Below the pieces are notes generated by a model. It had not been told where the DNA came from. It worked only from the letters and a program-made list of their open reading frames with translations, and did not search any database. A stretch of DNA of 64,000 nucleotides. Source: Synechococcus sp. HK01-R (lineage in GTDB: Bacteria; Cyanobacteriota; Cyanobacteriia; PCC-6307; Cyanobiaceae). Shown here piece by piece: positions 37,101 through 44,990 of the stretch; position 1 is the stretch's first letter; each line of letters begins with the position of its first letter. Location of the stretch: positions 1,550,001 to 1,614,000 of the forward strand of contig NZ_CP059059.1 of assembly GCF_014217855.1 (NCBI RefSeq). Direction: 5' to 3'. A program made the translations under genes and the position numbers.

Positions 37101-37235
37101 TTTGGTGGCAAGACCACCCTCACCACCCTTGGTGAAGGCGTAGAAGCTTCGGAAGGCCAGGGAATGGCCGTCCACCAGAAGCAGCAGCGGTCGATCCTTT
37201 CCCTCAGATGTCACGGTGTGCTCGGGCAGGGGCAA
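34170..37235 (-). CDS. polA: DNA polymerase I with intact 3'-5' exonuclease
   Basis: A 1021-residue polymerase. Residues 1-300 form the 5' nuclease (LLLVDGHSLAFRSFYAF; ALTGDSSDNIPGVKGVGPKTA). A Ser/Pro linker (about 330-390) follows. The 3'-5' exonuclease motifs are present: ALDTETSDLNPFKAQL (Exo I), NAKYDRLIL (Exo II) and YCGMDVHLTRRL (Exo III). The polymerase part has LLSADYSQIELRILTHLSGEE, the finger helix RRLGKTINFGVIYGMG and the palm VHDELVLEVD. So it should proofread. An in-frame 18-base repeat adds part of a linker. HlyD-type gene lies upstream on the same strand, 18 bases away. Confidence 0.95.
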   Translation of the reverse strand: MPLPEHTVTSEGKDRPLLLLVDGHSLAFRSFYAFTKGGEGGLATKDGLPTSVTYGFLKALLDNCKGLKPTGVAIAFDTAEPTFRHVADANYKAHRDVAPDVFFQDLEQLQVILREQLRLPLCLAPGYEADDVLGTLANRAAGDGWRVRILSGDRDLFQLVDDQRDIAVLYMGGGPYAKNSGPTLIDEAGVEAKLGVHPTSVVDLKALTGDSSDNIPGVKGVGPKTAINLLKENGDLDGVYRVLEEVEAEGAKASRGAIKGALKGKLSADRDNAYLSRKLAEILVDIPLPEDPELDLGTVDAETLTTRLKELELNSLVRQVPTFVATFSSGGLTANGHLLETTEHSSKPSVNSSPPVDTVPDSNTAAAVDGASLPALAPQLITSPAQLSALIERLMACRTPEAPVALDTETSDLNPFKAQLVGIGVCWGAELSDLAYIPVGHTPPTEPGLDIDNSLDIANSPESSKSLQQLPLETVLEQLAPWLASPEHPKALQNAKYDRLILLRHGLPLGGVVMDTLLADYLRDAAAKHGLDAMAERDYGFRPTLFSDLVGKAKEGKASCFADVPVDQAALYCGMDVHLTRRLAIDLRHSLEVMGPQLTELLERVELPLEPVLALMEATGIRIDTPYLAELSSEMGQTLERLEAEAKQAAGVDFNLASPKQLGELLFETLGLDRKKSRRTKTGFSTDAAVLEKLEADHPVVPLVLEHRMLSKLKSTYVDALPQLVEAETARVHTDFNQAVTATGRLSSSNPNLQNIPVRTEFSRRIRKAFLPQEGWKLLSADYSQIELRILTHLSGEEVLQQAYRDGDDVHALTARVLLDKPEVSSDERRLGKTINFGVIYGMGAQRFARETGVNQAEAKEFLSKYRHRYPKVFAFLELQERLALSRGYVETILGRRRPFHFDRNGLGRLLGKDPLDIDLDVARRGGMEAQQLRAAANAPIQGSSADIIKLAMIQLQTALDQQGLPARLLLQVHDELVLEVDPSALDSVRTLVVQTMENALQLSVPLLVETGVGANWMEAK
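35855..35890 (-). repeat. 18-base tandem repeat inside polA (2 near-identical copies)
   Basis: ggctgttggcaatgtcga (35855-35872) and ggctgttgtcaatgtcga (35873-35890) differ at one base. The duplicated stretch encodes DIDNS/DIANS in the spacer of the exonuclease domain. It is a small in-frame expansion. Confidence 0.9.
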
Positions 37236-37253
37236 GAAGGGGCATTGTCGCCG

Positions 37254-38429
37254 TCAGTCGCGCTTTTTGGCCCAGGGGGGCAGATCGATGAACACCTTGG
37301 ATCCCGGTTGAACGCCATTGAGAATGGCCGTTTGGCTGCCGCTGCTCGCACCGAGCTCTACCGCTTGAAATTGGGGCTGATCGTTTTTGCCGACGAGCAA
37401 CACACCCGGCTTGCCGTTCTCGGTCACGATGGCCACCGTGGGCACCAGGGTGCTGATCGCCGTGCGGCCAGTCTGGAAGTCCACATCTGCTGTCATCCCG
37501 ATCCGCAGTCGGGGAGGTGGGTTGAGGAGATCGAGCTCCACTTCGAAGGAGATGACGTTGTCGAGTTTTTCGGCGCGAGGTGCAATGTCGCGCACCCGTG
37601 CGTTGAACCGCTGATCGGGGAATGCATCCACACGCACGATGGCGTCCTGGCCGATCCGGATGCGACCGATATCGCTTTCTGGCACCTTCGCGGCCACTTC
37701 GAGCCCCTGGGAGAGCTCAACGATTGAGGAGCTGGTCGCGCCGGCGGTTGCGGAGGCGGTTGTGGTGGGGGTGACGAAGGCGCCGGGCTCGGCATAACGC
37801 TGGGTGATTACGCCGCTGAAAGGGGCGCGGATCAGGAGCTCTCCACCCTCCACCTGGCGTTGTTGGATTCGCTCTCGTGCAGCAGCCAGGGCCGCCTTGC
37901 TGGAGAGGTAAGCCGCTCGGATGTCGTCCACGTCCGCACGGCTGATGGCACCGCTGGCAAAAAGCGATTGCTGGCGCGCATAATCCGCGGCTTTGGCGTC
38001 GTAATCAGCCTTGGCCTGGCGTTCGAGGGCCATTAACTCGTCGAGCCGGTCGCGGTAGTCGCCGCTGTCCATGCGGGCGAGTACTTGGCCTTGTTTGACC
38101 GAGTCGCCTTCTTCCACGAAAAGCGCTTCCAGGCGCCCTTGCTGCTTGGGGCTCACATTCACGCGACGTACCGCCTCCAGTTCGCCACTGGCGGTGACCA
38201 CCCCGGGTAACGAGCCCCGTTCGGCACTCACCGTGTAAGGCGTGAGGTTTCGGGTTCGGTTGCGGCCGGGACCCAGGGTCCAGATGCTGGCGCCACCGGC
38301 AATCAGCACCACCCCTGCGATCACGGCAACGGTGCGGCGTCGATGGCGTTGAAGGCCACTGAGTGGGATGAGACGAGGCAAACCCAGCTCCTGAGGTGAG
38401 GTGCGGGGCGGGCGGTTGGTGGTGGCCAT
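37254..38429 (-). CDS. Periplasmic adaptor (HlyD / membrane fusion) protein
   Basis: A 391-residue membrane-fusion protein with an N-terminal anchor ([18 protein letters not shown]). The lipoyl-like hairpin [33 protein letters not shown], a coiled-coil segment rich in Ala/Gln/Arg ([19 protein letters not shown]), and the beta-barrel end [10 protein letters not shown]-like [20 protein letters not shown] are clear. It should work with an RND or ABC export pump, but none is adjacent, so the partner is unknown. Start at 38429 ([11 protein letters not shown]). Divergent from ychF. Confidence 0.88.
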   Translation of the reverse strand: MATTNRPPRTSPQELGLPRLIPLSGLQRHRRRTVAVIAGVVLIAGGASIWTLGPGRNRTRNLTPYTVSAERGSLPGVVTASGELEAVRRVNVSPKQQGRLEALFVEEGDSVKQGQVLARMDSGDYRDRLDELMALERQAKADYDAKAADYARQQSLFASGAISRADVDDIRAAYLSSKAALAAARERIQQRQVEGGELLIRAPFSGVITQRYAEPGAFVTPTTTASATAGATSSSIVELSQGLEVAAKVPESDIGRIRIGQDAIVRVDAFPDQRFNARVRDIAPRAEKLDNVISFEVELDLLNPPPRLRIGMTADVDFQTGRTAISTLVPTVAIVTENGKPGVLLVGKNDQPQFQAVELGASSGSQTAILNGVQPGSKVFIDLPPWAKKRD

Positions 38430-38544
38430 GCCCCACAGACGCAATTGCGACCAGTCTCGCTGGCTGGCGGTCTTGCTGTGGTCTGCGCGCGTGTTGTTGG
38501 GGTGACTGTTCTCTGAACAGCAGTGGTCCGCTGTGGGCCGCAGG

Positions 38545-38550
38545 TAGATT
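38545..38550 (+). promoter_or_regulatory. Candidate -10 element of ychF (implies leaderless transcript)
   Basis: TAGATT fits TANNNT, and only 7 bases (cccgccc) separate it from the ychF ATG. If it is used, transcription would start at about the start codon. It lies in the 128-base divergent gap with the HlyD gene. Confidence 0.35.
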
Positions 38551-38557
38551 CCCGCCC

Positions 38558-39649
38558 ATGCTTAAAGCCGGAATCGTCGGGCTGCCCAATGTCGGCAAGT
38601 CCACCCTGTTCAACGCGTTGGTCGCCAATGCGCAGGCGCAGGCTGCCAATTTTCCCTTCTGCACGATCGAACCCAACGTGGGCACTGTTGCGGTGCCTGA
38701 TCCACGCTTGCAGCAACTGTCAGATCTGAGCAGCAGCAAGGAGTTGATTCCCACCCGGATGGAGTTCGTCGACATCGCCGGTTTGGTGAAGGGAGCCAGC
38801 CAGGGTGAGGGCCTGGGCAACAAGTTCCTCGCCAACATCCGCGAAGTGGACGCGATTGTGCATGTGGTCCGCTGCTTCGAGGATGACGATGTCATTCATG
38901 TATCGGGTTCCGTGGGGCCGGCCAGGGATGCGGAGGTGATCAACCTGGAGTTGGGGCTGGCTGATCTGTCCCAGATCGAGAAGCGCCGCGAACGGCTCAA
39001 GAAGCAGATGCGCACCAGTCAAGAGGCGCAGGTGGAAGACGCCGCTCTGGAACGGATCCAAGAGGTGCTCGAGCAGGGGGGAGCCGCACGCAGCGTGCCG
39101 CTGAGCGATGAGGAGGCCGCCATGATCAAGCCCCTTGGTCTGCTCACCGCTAAGCCGATTATTTATGCCACCAATGTGAGTGAAGACGACCTTTCCGCGG
39201 GGAACAGTTTCTGCGAGGAGGTGGTGGCGTTGGCCCAGCAGGAGGGTGCAGAAACCGTACGCATCTCTGCCCAGGTGGAAGCCGAGCTGATTGAGCTCGG
39301 GGATGAGGAGCGCAGCGATTACCTCGAGGGGCTCGGAGTGAGCGAAGGCGGGTTGCAGAGCCTGATCCGGGCCACCTACCGATTGCTGGGTCTGCGCACC
39401 TACTTCACGACGGGTGAGAAGGAGACCCGTGCCTGGACCTTCCGTGCGGGCATGACCGCTCCCCAGGCCGCCGGGGTGATCCATACCGATTTCGAGCGGG
39501 GCTTCATTCGGGCGCAGACGATTGGCTGGGAGAAGCTGCTGGAGGCCGGTTCGCTGGCTGAAGCCCGCAACAAGGGCTGGCTACGGAGTGAAGGGAAGGA
39601 CTATGTGGTGGCGGAAGGGGATGTGATGGAGTTTCTCTTTAATGTTTGA
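38558..39649 (+). CDS. ychF: Redox-regulated ATPase YchF (OBG-like)
   Basis: A 363-residue GTPase-fold ATPase of the OBG/YchF family, linked to ribosome and oxidative-stress control. It starts [22 protein letters not shown] (P-loop), with [22 protein letters not shown] (G3 region) and the C-terminal TGS-like domain [23 protein letters not shown]. The start is fixed by the family N-terminus; the frame is open upstream but the extra residues are Cys/Trp-rich and unlike the family. Confidence 0.96.
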   Translation: MLKAGIVGLPNVGKSTLFNALVANAQAQAANFPFCTIEPNVGTVAVPDPRLQQLSDLSSSKELIPTRMEFVDIAGLVKGASQGEGLGNKFLANIREVDAIVHVVRCFEDDDVIHVSGSVGPARDAEVINLELGLADLSQIEKRRERLKKQMRTSQEAQVEDAALERIQEVLEQGGAARSVPLSDEEAAMIKPLGLLTAKPIIYATNVSEDDLSAGNSFCEEVVALAQQEGAETVRISAQVEAELIELGDEERSDYLEGLGVSEGGLQSLIRATYRLLGLRTYFTTGEKETRAWTFRAGMTAPQAAGVIHTDFERGFIRAQTIGWEKLLEAGSLAEARNKGWLRSEGKDYVVAEGDVMEFLFNV

Positions 39650-39686
39650 ACCCCTAGCGCTTCACCGGGTCTCCCTGCCGATTGCC

Positions 39687-40052
39687 TCATAGGGCGTCGA
39701 TCGCCTGCATCGCCGGCACGAAATCTTTGCTGTTCTGATCAAAGTCATCGCAGCTTTTGTTCATGGCGTCGGTGGTGAGGGCCACCACGCGCAGAGCCTG
39801 AGGGGAGCGGAGCCAGTCGGCCTGTGACTGCCAACCGTTGTTGGCGATGCCGCTGCTGATGATGCGCTGGGCGCGTTCGGCGCTGTAGCCGGCATGGCGC
39901 TCCTTGCAACCCGCATAGGCGGCCAGGCCTACCAGGGCTTTCCGGATCTCCTGGGGACTCTCGCCAGCAAAGATTGCGGACGGAAGTGGGGCGGCCAGCG
40001 TCAGGCTGAGGCCTGCGGCGCTGAGCAGCCCCTGGCAGCGTCGAATGGCCAT
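39687..40052 (-). CDS. Exported hypothetical protein
   Basis: A 121-residue protein with a signal peptide (RRCQGLLSAAGLSLTLAAPLPSAIFAG) and a mature part of about 95 residues containing ALVGLAAYAGCKERHAGYSAERAQRIISSGIANNGW and two further Cys (Cys in MNKSCDDF). I do not know the family. An ATG start at 40052 places the signal correctly; upstream ATGs lie over the convergent-side SemiSWEET start. Divergent from SemiSWEET. Confidence 0.65.
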   Translation of the reverse strand: MAIRRCQGLLSAAGLSLTLAAPLPSAIFAGESPQEIRKALVGLAAYAGCKERHAGYSAERAQRIISSGIANNGWQSQADWLRSPQALRVVALTTDAMNKSCDDFDQNSKDFVPAMQAIDAL

Positions 40053-40114
40053 GACGTGCGTCCTCATTGAGACAAGACTGGCGGAACTGTATGGAGCCCT
40101 GTGGCTCATTGGGC

Positions 40115-40399
40115 ATGTCTGTTGACGCGATCGGTTATCTGGCGGCGCTGCTCACCACCTTCAGTTTTTTTCCGCAGGCGCTCAAAACCTTGCGCAGTAA
40201 TGACACTCGCTCGATCTCTCTGTCGATGTACGGCCTGTTCACCCTTGGGCTGGCCACCTGGGCGCTCTTCGGGCTGCTGACGGGCAATGGGCCGGTGATC
40301 GCTGCCAATTTGGTCACCCTGGTGCCAGCGGTCTTTGTGCTGCAAGCCAAGTTGCGCCATCGCCTTCAGCGTGGCTCGTCGCCCTCGGTGATTCAGTAG
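40115..40399 (+). CDS. SemiSWEET-type sugar transporter
   Basis: A 94-residue three-helix PQ-loop protein that dimerises to form a sugar uniporter. It begins MSVDAIGYLAALLTTFSFFPQALKTLRSNDTRSISLSMYGLFTLGLATWALFGLL; the PQ-loop (FFPQALK) and the Asn/Asp-like N in GNGPVIAANLVTL are present. Upstream ATGs in the frame would add non-membrane residues. Its 3' end overlaps the convergent Coq4 gene by 7 bases. Confidence 0.85.
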   Translation: MSVDAIGYLAALLTTFSFFPQALKTLRSNDTRSISLSMYGLFTLGLATWALFGLLTGNGPVIAANLVTLVPAVFVLQAKLRHRLQRGSSPSVIQ

Positions 40400-41070
40400 A
40401 CGGCGCTGAAGGGCTCTCCCTCAGCAATTCGGAGGCCTAAGTCTTCACGCCATTGCTGAAGGGGTTTGTCCCAGCCTTCCTCCCATTTCTGGGTCACCAG
40501 AGGGGCTGCCTCGAGGCCGATGCGGCTGCCATGGGCGATCGCCCTGCTGATGCTTTCCAGCTCTTTGGGCTGGAGGCGGAAGGCTCGGAAGCCCGAAAGC
40601 AGGTTGAGAAGCACGAAGGCCGGGAAGCCGATCTGGGTGGCGGTGATCGCCAGAACCCCGGATTCGCCTGCAGCTTCCGTGTTGAAACCTGCCACCACGT
40701 GATGCAGATCGTGGGTGGTCGCGATCCGCTGGGTCAGCCAGAGCGCTTCTGTGCTCGTGTCCCGCGGTCGGAAGAACTCCGGGTCGTAGTTGAGCCGCCG
40801 GATCATGCCGGCATAGGCGCGGCCAAGACTGCCTTCCGGCAACCGCTCCAGGGCGTCCACGTCCGGCTGGAAGGGTGGGTAGCGCTGTTCGAGGAGTTCG
40901 CGACCGCCCGGCAGGGCCCTGAAGCGTTCGATGCAGAGCTCCATCGCTTGGCTGTCGATGAAGTTGTCGACCAGATCAGCGACGCTGTCCAGCCCCCCAT
41001 CCGTCCGGGCCAGCTCCCGAAGGATGGTCATGTTGCGCACGGAGCGCAGCAGTTCCCGGGCTTTGCTCAT
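40393..41070 (-). CDS. Coq4 family protein
   Basis: A 225-residue protein with the Coq4 signature metal motif: HDLHH followed 11 residues later by Glu (His120-Asp121-x-x-His124-x11-Glu136), inside ATTHDLHHVVAGFNTEAAGESGVL. In eukaryotes Coq4 takes part in coenzyme Q biosynthesis. Cyanobacteria are expected to use plastoquinone instead, so the role here is open; plastoquinone or lipid handling is possible. Its start region lies 95 bases inside the 3' end of the MFS gene. Confidence 0.85.
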   Translation of the reverse strand: MSKARELLRSVRNMTILRELARTDGGLDSVADLVDNFIDSQAMELCIERFRALPGGRELLEQRYPPFQPDVDALERLPEGSLGRAYAGMIRRLNYDPEFFRPRDTSTEALWLTQRIATTHDLHHVVAGFNTEAAGESGVLAITATQIGFPAFVLLNLLSGFRAFRLQPKELESISRAIAHGSRIGLEAAPLVTQKWEEGWDKPLQQWREDLGLRIAEGEPFSAVY

Positions 41071-42352
41071 CGGTCTCCAGGGGCAGAGGAATCGCCGCCA
41101 GACCCGCTGTATAGCGAGGCCTGACGCTCTTGAGCAGCGGGGTGCTGCAGACGCAGATCAGGGCCATGAGGAGCCAGAGCACCAGGCCGTGCCCCTGGGA
41201 GTCGAGCAGGGTGCCGGCGATGAGAGGGGCACCGGTGGCGCTGATCGCGAAGCACTGGGAGAAGAGGGCCATCGCCAGGCCGCGATGCTGCAATGGCGTT
41301 TCTTCAACCATTGCTTCGGCCGCTGTCGGCAGAAAGGCTGCTTCACCGAAGGCGACGGGAAGCACCGCCAGGGGGATCAGGCTGACGCCACCGCTCCATA
41401 GCGCGGAGCCAGCCAGCAGTAAGCAGCCCACCGCAAAGCTCACGAGGCCAAGGCCCAGCCCGAAACGGAGGCTGCGGCGCGCCACCCAGTTGCCGACCGG
41501 CCACTGCAGCACCACCAGCAGGCTCAGCTGAAGGGCAATCAATCCGCCGCTCCAGGCTTCGCTCAGGGCGGGGCGCTCCAGACCACCGCGCACCAGGTCG
41601 AGGGGCAGAGCGCTTTGCATCAGGGCGATCATGCCTGTGGCCACGATGCTCAAGGCCAGCACCGGCAGCAGGGGCAGAAGCCAGCGTCCACCGGCGCTGG
41701 CGGCCGGCTCCTTGAGGAGAGGCCTCTCAGTGCCCTGGGGATGCAGCAGGGCATCACGACCATCGGGGAGAGGTCTCCAGGCCAGCAGGGTCAGCATCGC
41801 CAGCACCGCGGCCGCTTCCACCAGAAACACACCTCGGATCAGGCCCAGGCCGGCAAGCACTGCTCCCGTCAGGGCACCCATCGCAACCCCAAGGGCGTCA
41901 GCACTGCGGGCCAGGGCGTAGCCCCGGCTGGAGGGGAAGGAGCCTGTGCTGAGTGGGACGGCCAGTTCGATCGCTGGGAAGTAGAACCCCGCGGCAACGC
42001 CGATTAACAGCTGGCCACTCACGTAGCCCTCAAATCCGTGGGCCTGCAGCAGTACCAGATCGGCGATCAGGGCCAGCAATGCTGCGGCCCTCACCGGCCA
42101 GGAGCAGCTCAGCCCGCGGTCGAGCATGAGTCCGCTGAGGAGTCTGGCCACGGTTCCGATCAGGGCGGAAGCCGCAAGCCCCTGTCCCACCTGGCTGGCC
42201 GAGAGGTCCACCTGGTGAAAAATGATCGGTGTCATGTAGATCACGCCACCAGCCCCGAGCGAGGCGATCCAGCGAATCACTGCCAGTTCCTGCAGTGCTG
42301 CGGGAAACTGGTGCCACCAGTTCAAGGGCCTTGGCCTTGCGACGACGCTCAA
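40976..42352 (-). CDS. MFS transporter
   Basis: A 458-residue major facilitator protein with about 12 hydrophobic helices (first VIRWIASLGAGGVIYMTPIIFH; then LLALIADLVLLQAHGF, ALTGAVLAGLGLIRGVFLVEAAAVLAML, and so on). Start ATG 42352 (MSVVARPRPLNWWHQ); a TTG at 42325 (LNWWHQFPAALQEL) may be the real one. The last ~31 residues are charged and overlap the Coq4 gene, which is unusual. Substrate unknown; the neighbouring Coq4 gene does not identify it. Confidence 0.8.
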   Translation of the reverse strand: MSVVARPRPLNWWHQFPAALQELAVIRWIASLGAGGVIYMTPIIFHQVDLSASQVGQGLAASALIGTVARLLSGLMLDRGLSCSWPVRAAALLALIADLVLLQAHGFEGYVSGQLLIGVAAGFYFPAIELAVPLSTGSFPSSRGYALARSADALGVAMGALTGAVLAGLGLIRGVFLVEAAAVLAMLTLLAWRPLPDGRDALLHPQGTERPLLKEPAASAGGRWLLPLLPVLALSIVATGMIALMQSALPLDLVRGGLERPALSEAWSGGLIALQLSLLVVLQWPVGNWVARRSLRFGLGLGLVSFAVGCLLLAGSALWSGGVSLIPLAVLPVAFGEAAFLPTAAEAMVEETPLQHRGLAMALFSQCFAISATGAPLIAGTLLDSQGHGLVLWLLMALICVCSTPLLKSVRPRYTAGLAAIPLPLETDEQSPGTAALRAQHDHPSGAGPDGWGAGQRR

Positions 42353-43977
42353 CAGGACGATTTCCTCAACAGTGGTTGGGCGTTGGACTGCTGGCCAGTC
42401 TGCTGCTTTCCCCGACGTTCCTGCGTCCGCTACGCGCCGCGGAGCAGCTGCAAGTGCAGCTCGACGGTATGTCGATACCCTTTCAGATCACTGATCTGGT
42501 GGCCTGGGTGCGGGCTAACGGGCGCAGTACGAGTGAACTGGCGATCTGGCTGAACCTGCTGGAACCTGAGAGCCGTGAAGGCGTTCTGGCCCTGCTGAAG
42601 GCCCCCTTGATCAATGACCGGAGCATGGCCCGTCAGATGCTCGGCAGTTGGGCCGGCCGTCGCCTGCTCGATGAAGTGGCCGACATCGTCCGTGTTGATG
42701 AAGACAGCCAGGGCATCACTGTCCTGACGACTCTGGAGATGCTCCTGGAGCGTCAGGAGCAGGTCAGCAGTCTTGATCTGCTTGAGGCGCTGCCCGCCGA
42801 GCGGGTGCAGCTTGACCTCGATGCTCTGCTGCAGGTGGCCAGCCAGTGGCGTCAGCAGCTGGAGCGTCAGCAGCAGCTCGTCCGACGTCTCTCCAGCGAG
42901 TCTGTGGAGCAGGCCGAAGAGCGAGTTAGCGACGTCGGAACCATTGACGGGGGCAGTGCCCTGGCGGCTGGCCAGGCTCCCGATCCCGAACTCCAGCTGC
43001 TCACGGTGCCCCACCGCTCCCGTCCGCTCAGGTTGCAGATCTGGCCTGCCAGTCCTGGTGCGCCCCAACGACAGTCCTGGTTGGTGTGGATGCCGGGGTT
43101 GGGTGGCAGCCCTGACCATTTCCGTTGGCTCGGCCGTGATCTCAGTGCCCGTGGCTGGCCGGTGCTGGTGCTGGAGCATCCCGGCAGCGACGCCGACGCC
43201 GTGCAGGCGCTGCTCGATGGCCGTCGTTCTCCACCGGGCGCTGAGGTGTTGCCGGATCGGCTCCGGGACCTCGAGGCCGTGCTCATGGCACGCCGGGAGG
43301 GGAGCCTTCAGTTGCCCGGTCAGCAGTTGGTCCTCGGTGGTCACTCCCTTGGTGCCCTCACCGCCCTGCTGGCTGCCGGGGCGCAACCCCAGCCAGGGTT
43401 GCAGCGTCGTTGTGCCGTGGCCCTGGATGGTTTGCCCCTTGGCAATCTTTCCCGTTTGCTCCAGTGCCAAGTGGAGGATGTGCGTCTCCCCCAGCTGACC
43501 CCTCCCAGGGAGCTGGTGGGGGTGATCGGCATGAACAGTTTCGGGAGTCTGCTCTGGCCCCGGGATCGCCCCATTGATGTGGCGGTGCCTGTGCTTTTGA
43601 CCGGGGGCACCCTCGATCTGATTACCCCTCCCCAGAGCGAGCAGCTGGGGTTGATGCTCGCCGTGTCTCCCCACCCCGCCAGTCGCGCTGCGCTCGTGCA
43701 GGGAGCGAGCCACTTCTCACCGGTGCGGGTGGAGGGTCAGGCTGGAGGTGGCCGGGGTGAGGATCTGTTCCAGCTCGGGGAAGAGCTGGTGGGGGTGCAG
43801 CCGCTTCAGGTGCAGGCCCTTCTGGAAGCGGAGATCATCAGCTTTCTCGATCAGCTGGAGGGACCAGCGTTGCCCTCAGCGCCGCCAGCAGAGACCAGGG
43901 TCCTGCATCGCCGGATTGGTGAGCTGCATCTGCATCGACTCGATCGCGGTGGTGCAGCCCGTTTGCTCGCTCAGTAG
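42331..43977 (+). CDS. Secreted alpha/beta hydrolase with DUF1400 domain
   Basis: A 548-residue protein if read from TTG 42331 (LALRRRSTGRFPQQWLGVGLLASLLLSP). It has a hydrophobic signal/anchor, a DUF1400-type segment (AEQLQVQLDGMSIPFQITDLVAWV ... ILLERQEQ-like coiled region) and a hydrolase domain with WMPGLGGSPDHFRWLGRDL and nucleophile elbow VLGGHSLGALTALLAAG. The start is not certain: no ATG is available, and the frame runs further upstream into the divergent MFS start. The 3' end overlaps the convergent permease by 7 bases. Confidence 0.78.
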   Translation: MALRRRSTGRFPQQWLGVGLLASLLLSPTFLRPLRAAEQLQVQLDGMSIPFQITDLVAWVRANGRSTSELAIWLNLLEPESREGVLALLKAPLINDRSMARQMLGSWAGRRLLDEVADIVRVDEDSQGITVLTTLEMLLERQEQVSSLDLLEALPAERVQLDLDALLQVASQWRQQLERQQQLVRRLSSESVEQAEERVSDVGTIDGGSALAAGQAPDPELQLLTVPHRSRPLRLQIWPASPGAPQRQSWLVWMPGLGGSPDHFRWLGRDLSARGWPVLVLEHPGSDADAVQALLDGRRSPPGAEVLPDRLRDLEAVLMARREGSLQLPGQQLVLGGHSLGALTALLAAGAQPQPGLQRRCAVALDGLPLGNLSRLLQCQVEDVRLPQLTPPRELVGVIGMNSFGSLLWPRDRPIDVAVPVLLTGGTLDLITPPQSEQLGLMLAVSPHPASRAALVQGASHFSPVRVEGQAGGGRGEDLFQLGEELVGVQPLQVQALLEAEIISFLDQLEGPALPSAPPAETRVLHRRIGELHLHRLDRGGAARLLAQ

Positions 43978-44990
43978 CGAACCCTCGGATCCAGCAGCGC
44001 CACCAGAAGATCCACCAGCACGCTCACCATCACCACCAGGGCAGCCACGACCACCACAATCCCTTGCACCACCGGGTAATCGCGCTGGTTGATGCTTTCC
44101 TGCAAACGCAGGGCGATCCCCGGCCAAGAGAAGGTCACTTCGATCAGCAGGGCGCCACCGATCAGCGAGGCCACAGTGATTCCGGCGATGGTGAGGACGG
44201 GCAAGAGGGCATTGGGCAGGGCGTGCCGCAGCACCACCTGTGCTTCGCTCAGCCCGCGACTGCGGGCCGCTTCCACGTAATCGGAGCGAAGGGCACGGCG
44301 CAGGTTCAGGCGCAGGGCGTTGGTGAACACGCCACTGAGCAACAACCCAAGGGTGCAGGCGGGTAACACCAGGTGGCGCAGGGCGCCCTGCAGCGCTGCC
44401 CAATTGCCACTGCTGAGACTGTCGAGGATCAGAAAACCGCTGCCGCTCGGTGGCACAAGGCTGGGGGGGAAGCGGCCGCCCACCGGCAGCCATCCCAGGA
44501 TCACGGCAAACAGCAGCTGCACCAGCATCGCCACCCAGAAGGGTGGAAGTGCATAGGTGCCGATCCCGTAAAAGCGTCCGGCGAGATCGAGCTTCCCCTC
44601 GGGGCGGGCAATGCCGCTGAAGCCAACGGCCAGGCCGCTCACGGCCGCGATCAGTAGGGCGGTGAGACTGAGTTCCAGGCTGGCGGGCAGCGCCTTGGCA
44701 ATGATCTGCCCCACTGGTTCCTGGTTGATCAGCGCCTGGCCCAGGTCGCCGTGGAGGAGACCTTGAAGAAAGTCGAGGTATTGATGGCTGAGGGGTAGGT
44801 CGAGCCCCAAGCGTTGGCGGAGCAAGGCCTTGGCTGCCGCTGGGGCTCGACTGCCGAGCACAGCATCGACAGGATCGCCAGGGGCAACTCGCAGCAGCAG
44901 AAACACCAGACTGGCGATCAGCCAGAGCATGAGAGGCGCCAGGGCGAGGCGTGTGGCGCAGTAGCGCAGTAGCTCACGACCCCGTGCCAT
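43971..44990 (-). CDS. ABC transporter permease (DppB/OppB type)
   Basis: A 339-residue six-helix permease. It starts MARGRELLRYCATRLALAPLMLWLIASLVFLLLRVAPGDPVDAVLG, the classical DppB opening, and holds the EAA loop (EAARSRGLSEAQVVLRHALPNALLPVLTIAG). The ATG overlaps the binding-protein stop by one base. No second permease or ATPase genes are near, so the complete importer must recruit components from elsewhere or work differently. Confidence 0.88.
   Translation of the reverse strand: MARGRELLRYCATRLALAPLMLWLIASLVFLLLRVAPGDPVDAVLGSRAPAAAKALLRQRLGLDLPLSHQYLDFLQGLLHGDLGQALINQEPVGQIIAKALPASLELSLTALLIAAVSGLAVGFSGIARPEGKLDLAGRFYGIGTYALPPFWVAMLVQLLFAVILGWLPVGGRFPPSLVPPSGSGFLILDSLSSGNWAALQGALRHLVLPACTLGLLLSGVFTNALRLNLRRALRSDYVEAARSRGLSEAQVVLRHALPNALLPVLTIAGITVASLIGGALLIEVTFSWPGIALRLQESINQRDYPVVQGIVVVVAALVVMVSVLVDLLVALLDPRVRY

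Noticed and set aside
42430-43713. 427-residue minus-strand open frame opposite the DUF1400 hydrolase
   Set aside because: Antisense shadow of a gene with clear hydrolase motifs; composition His/Gln/Thr-rich without domains.
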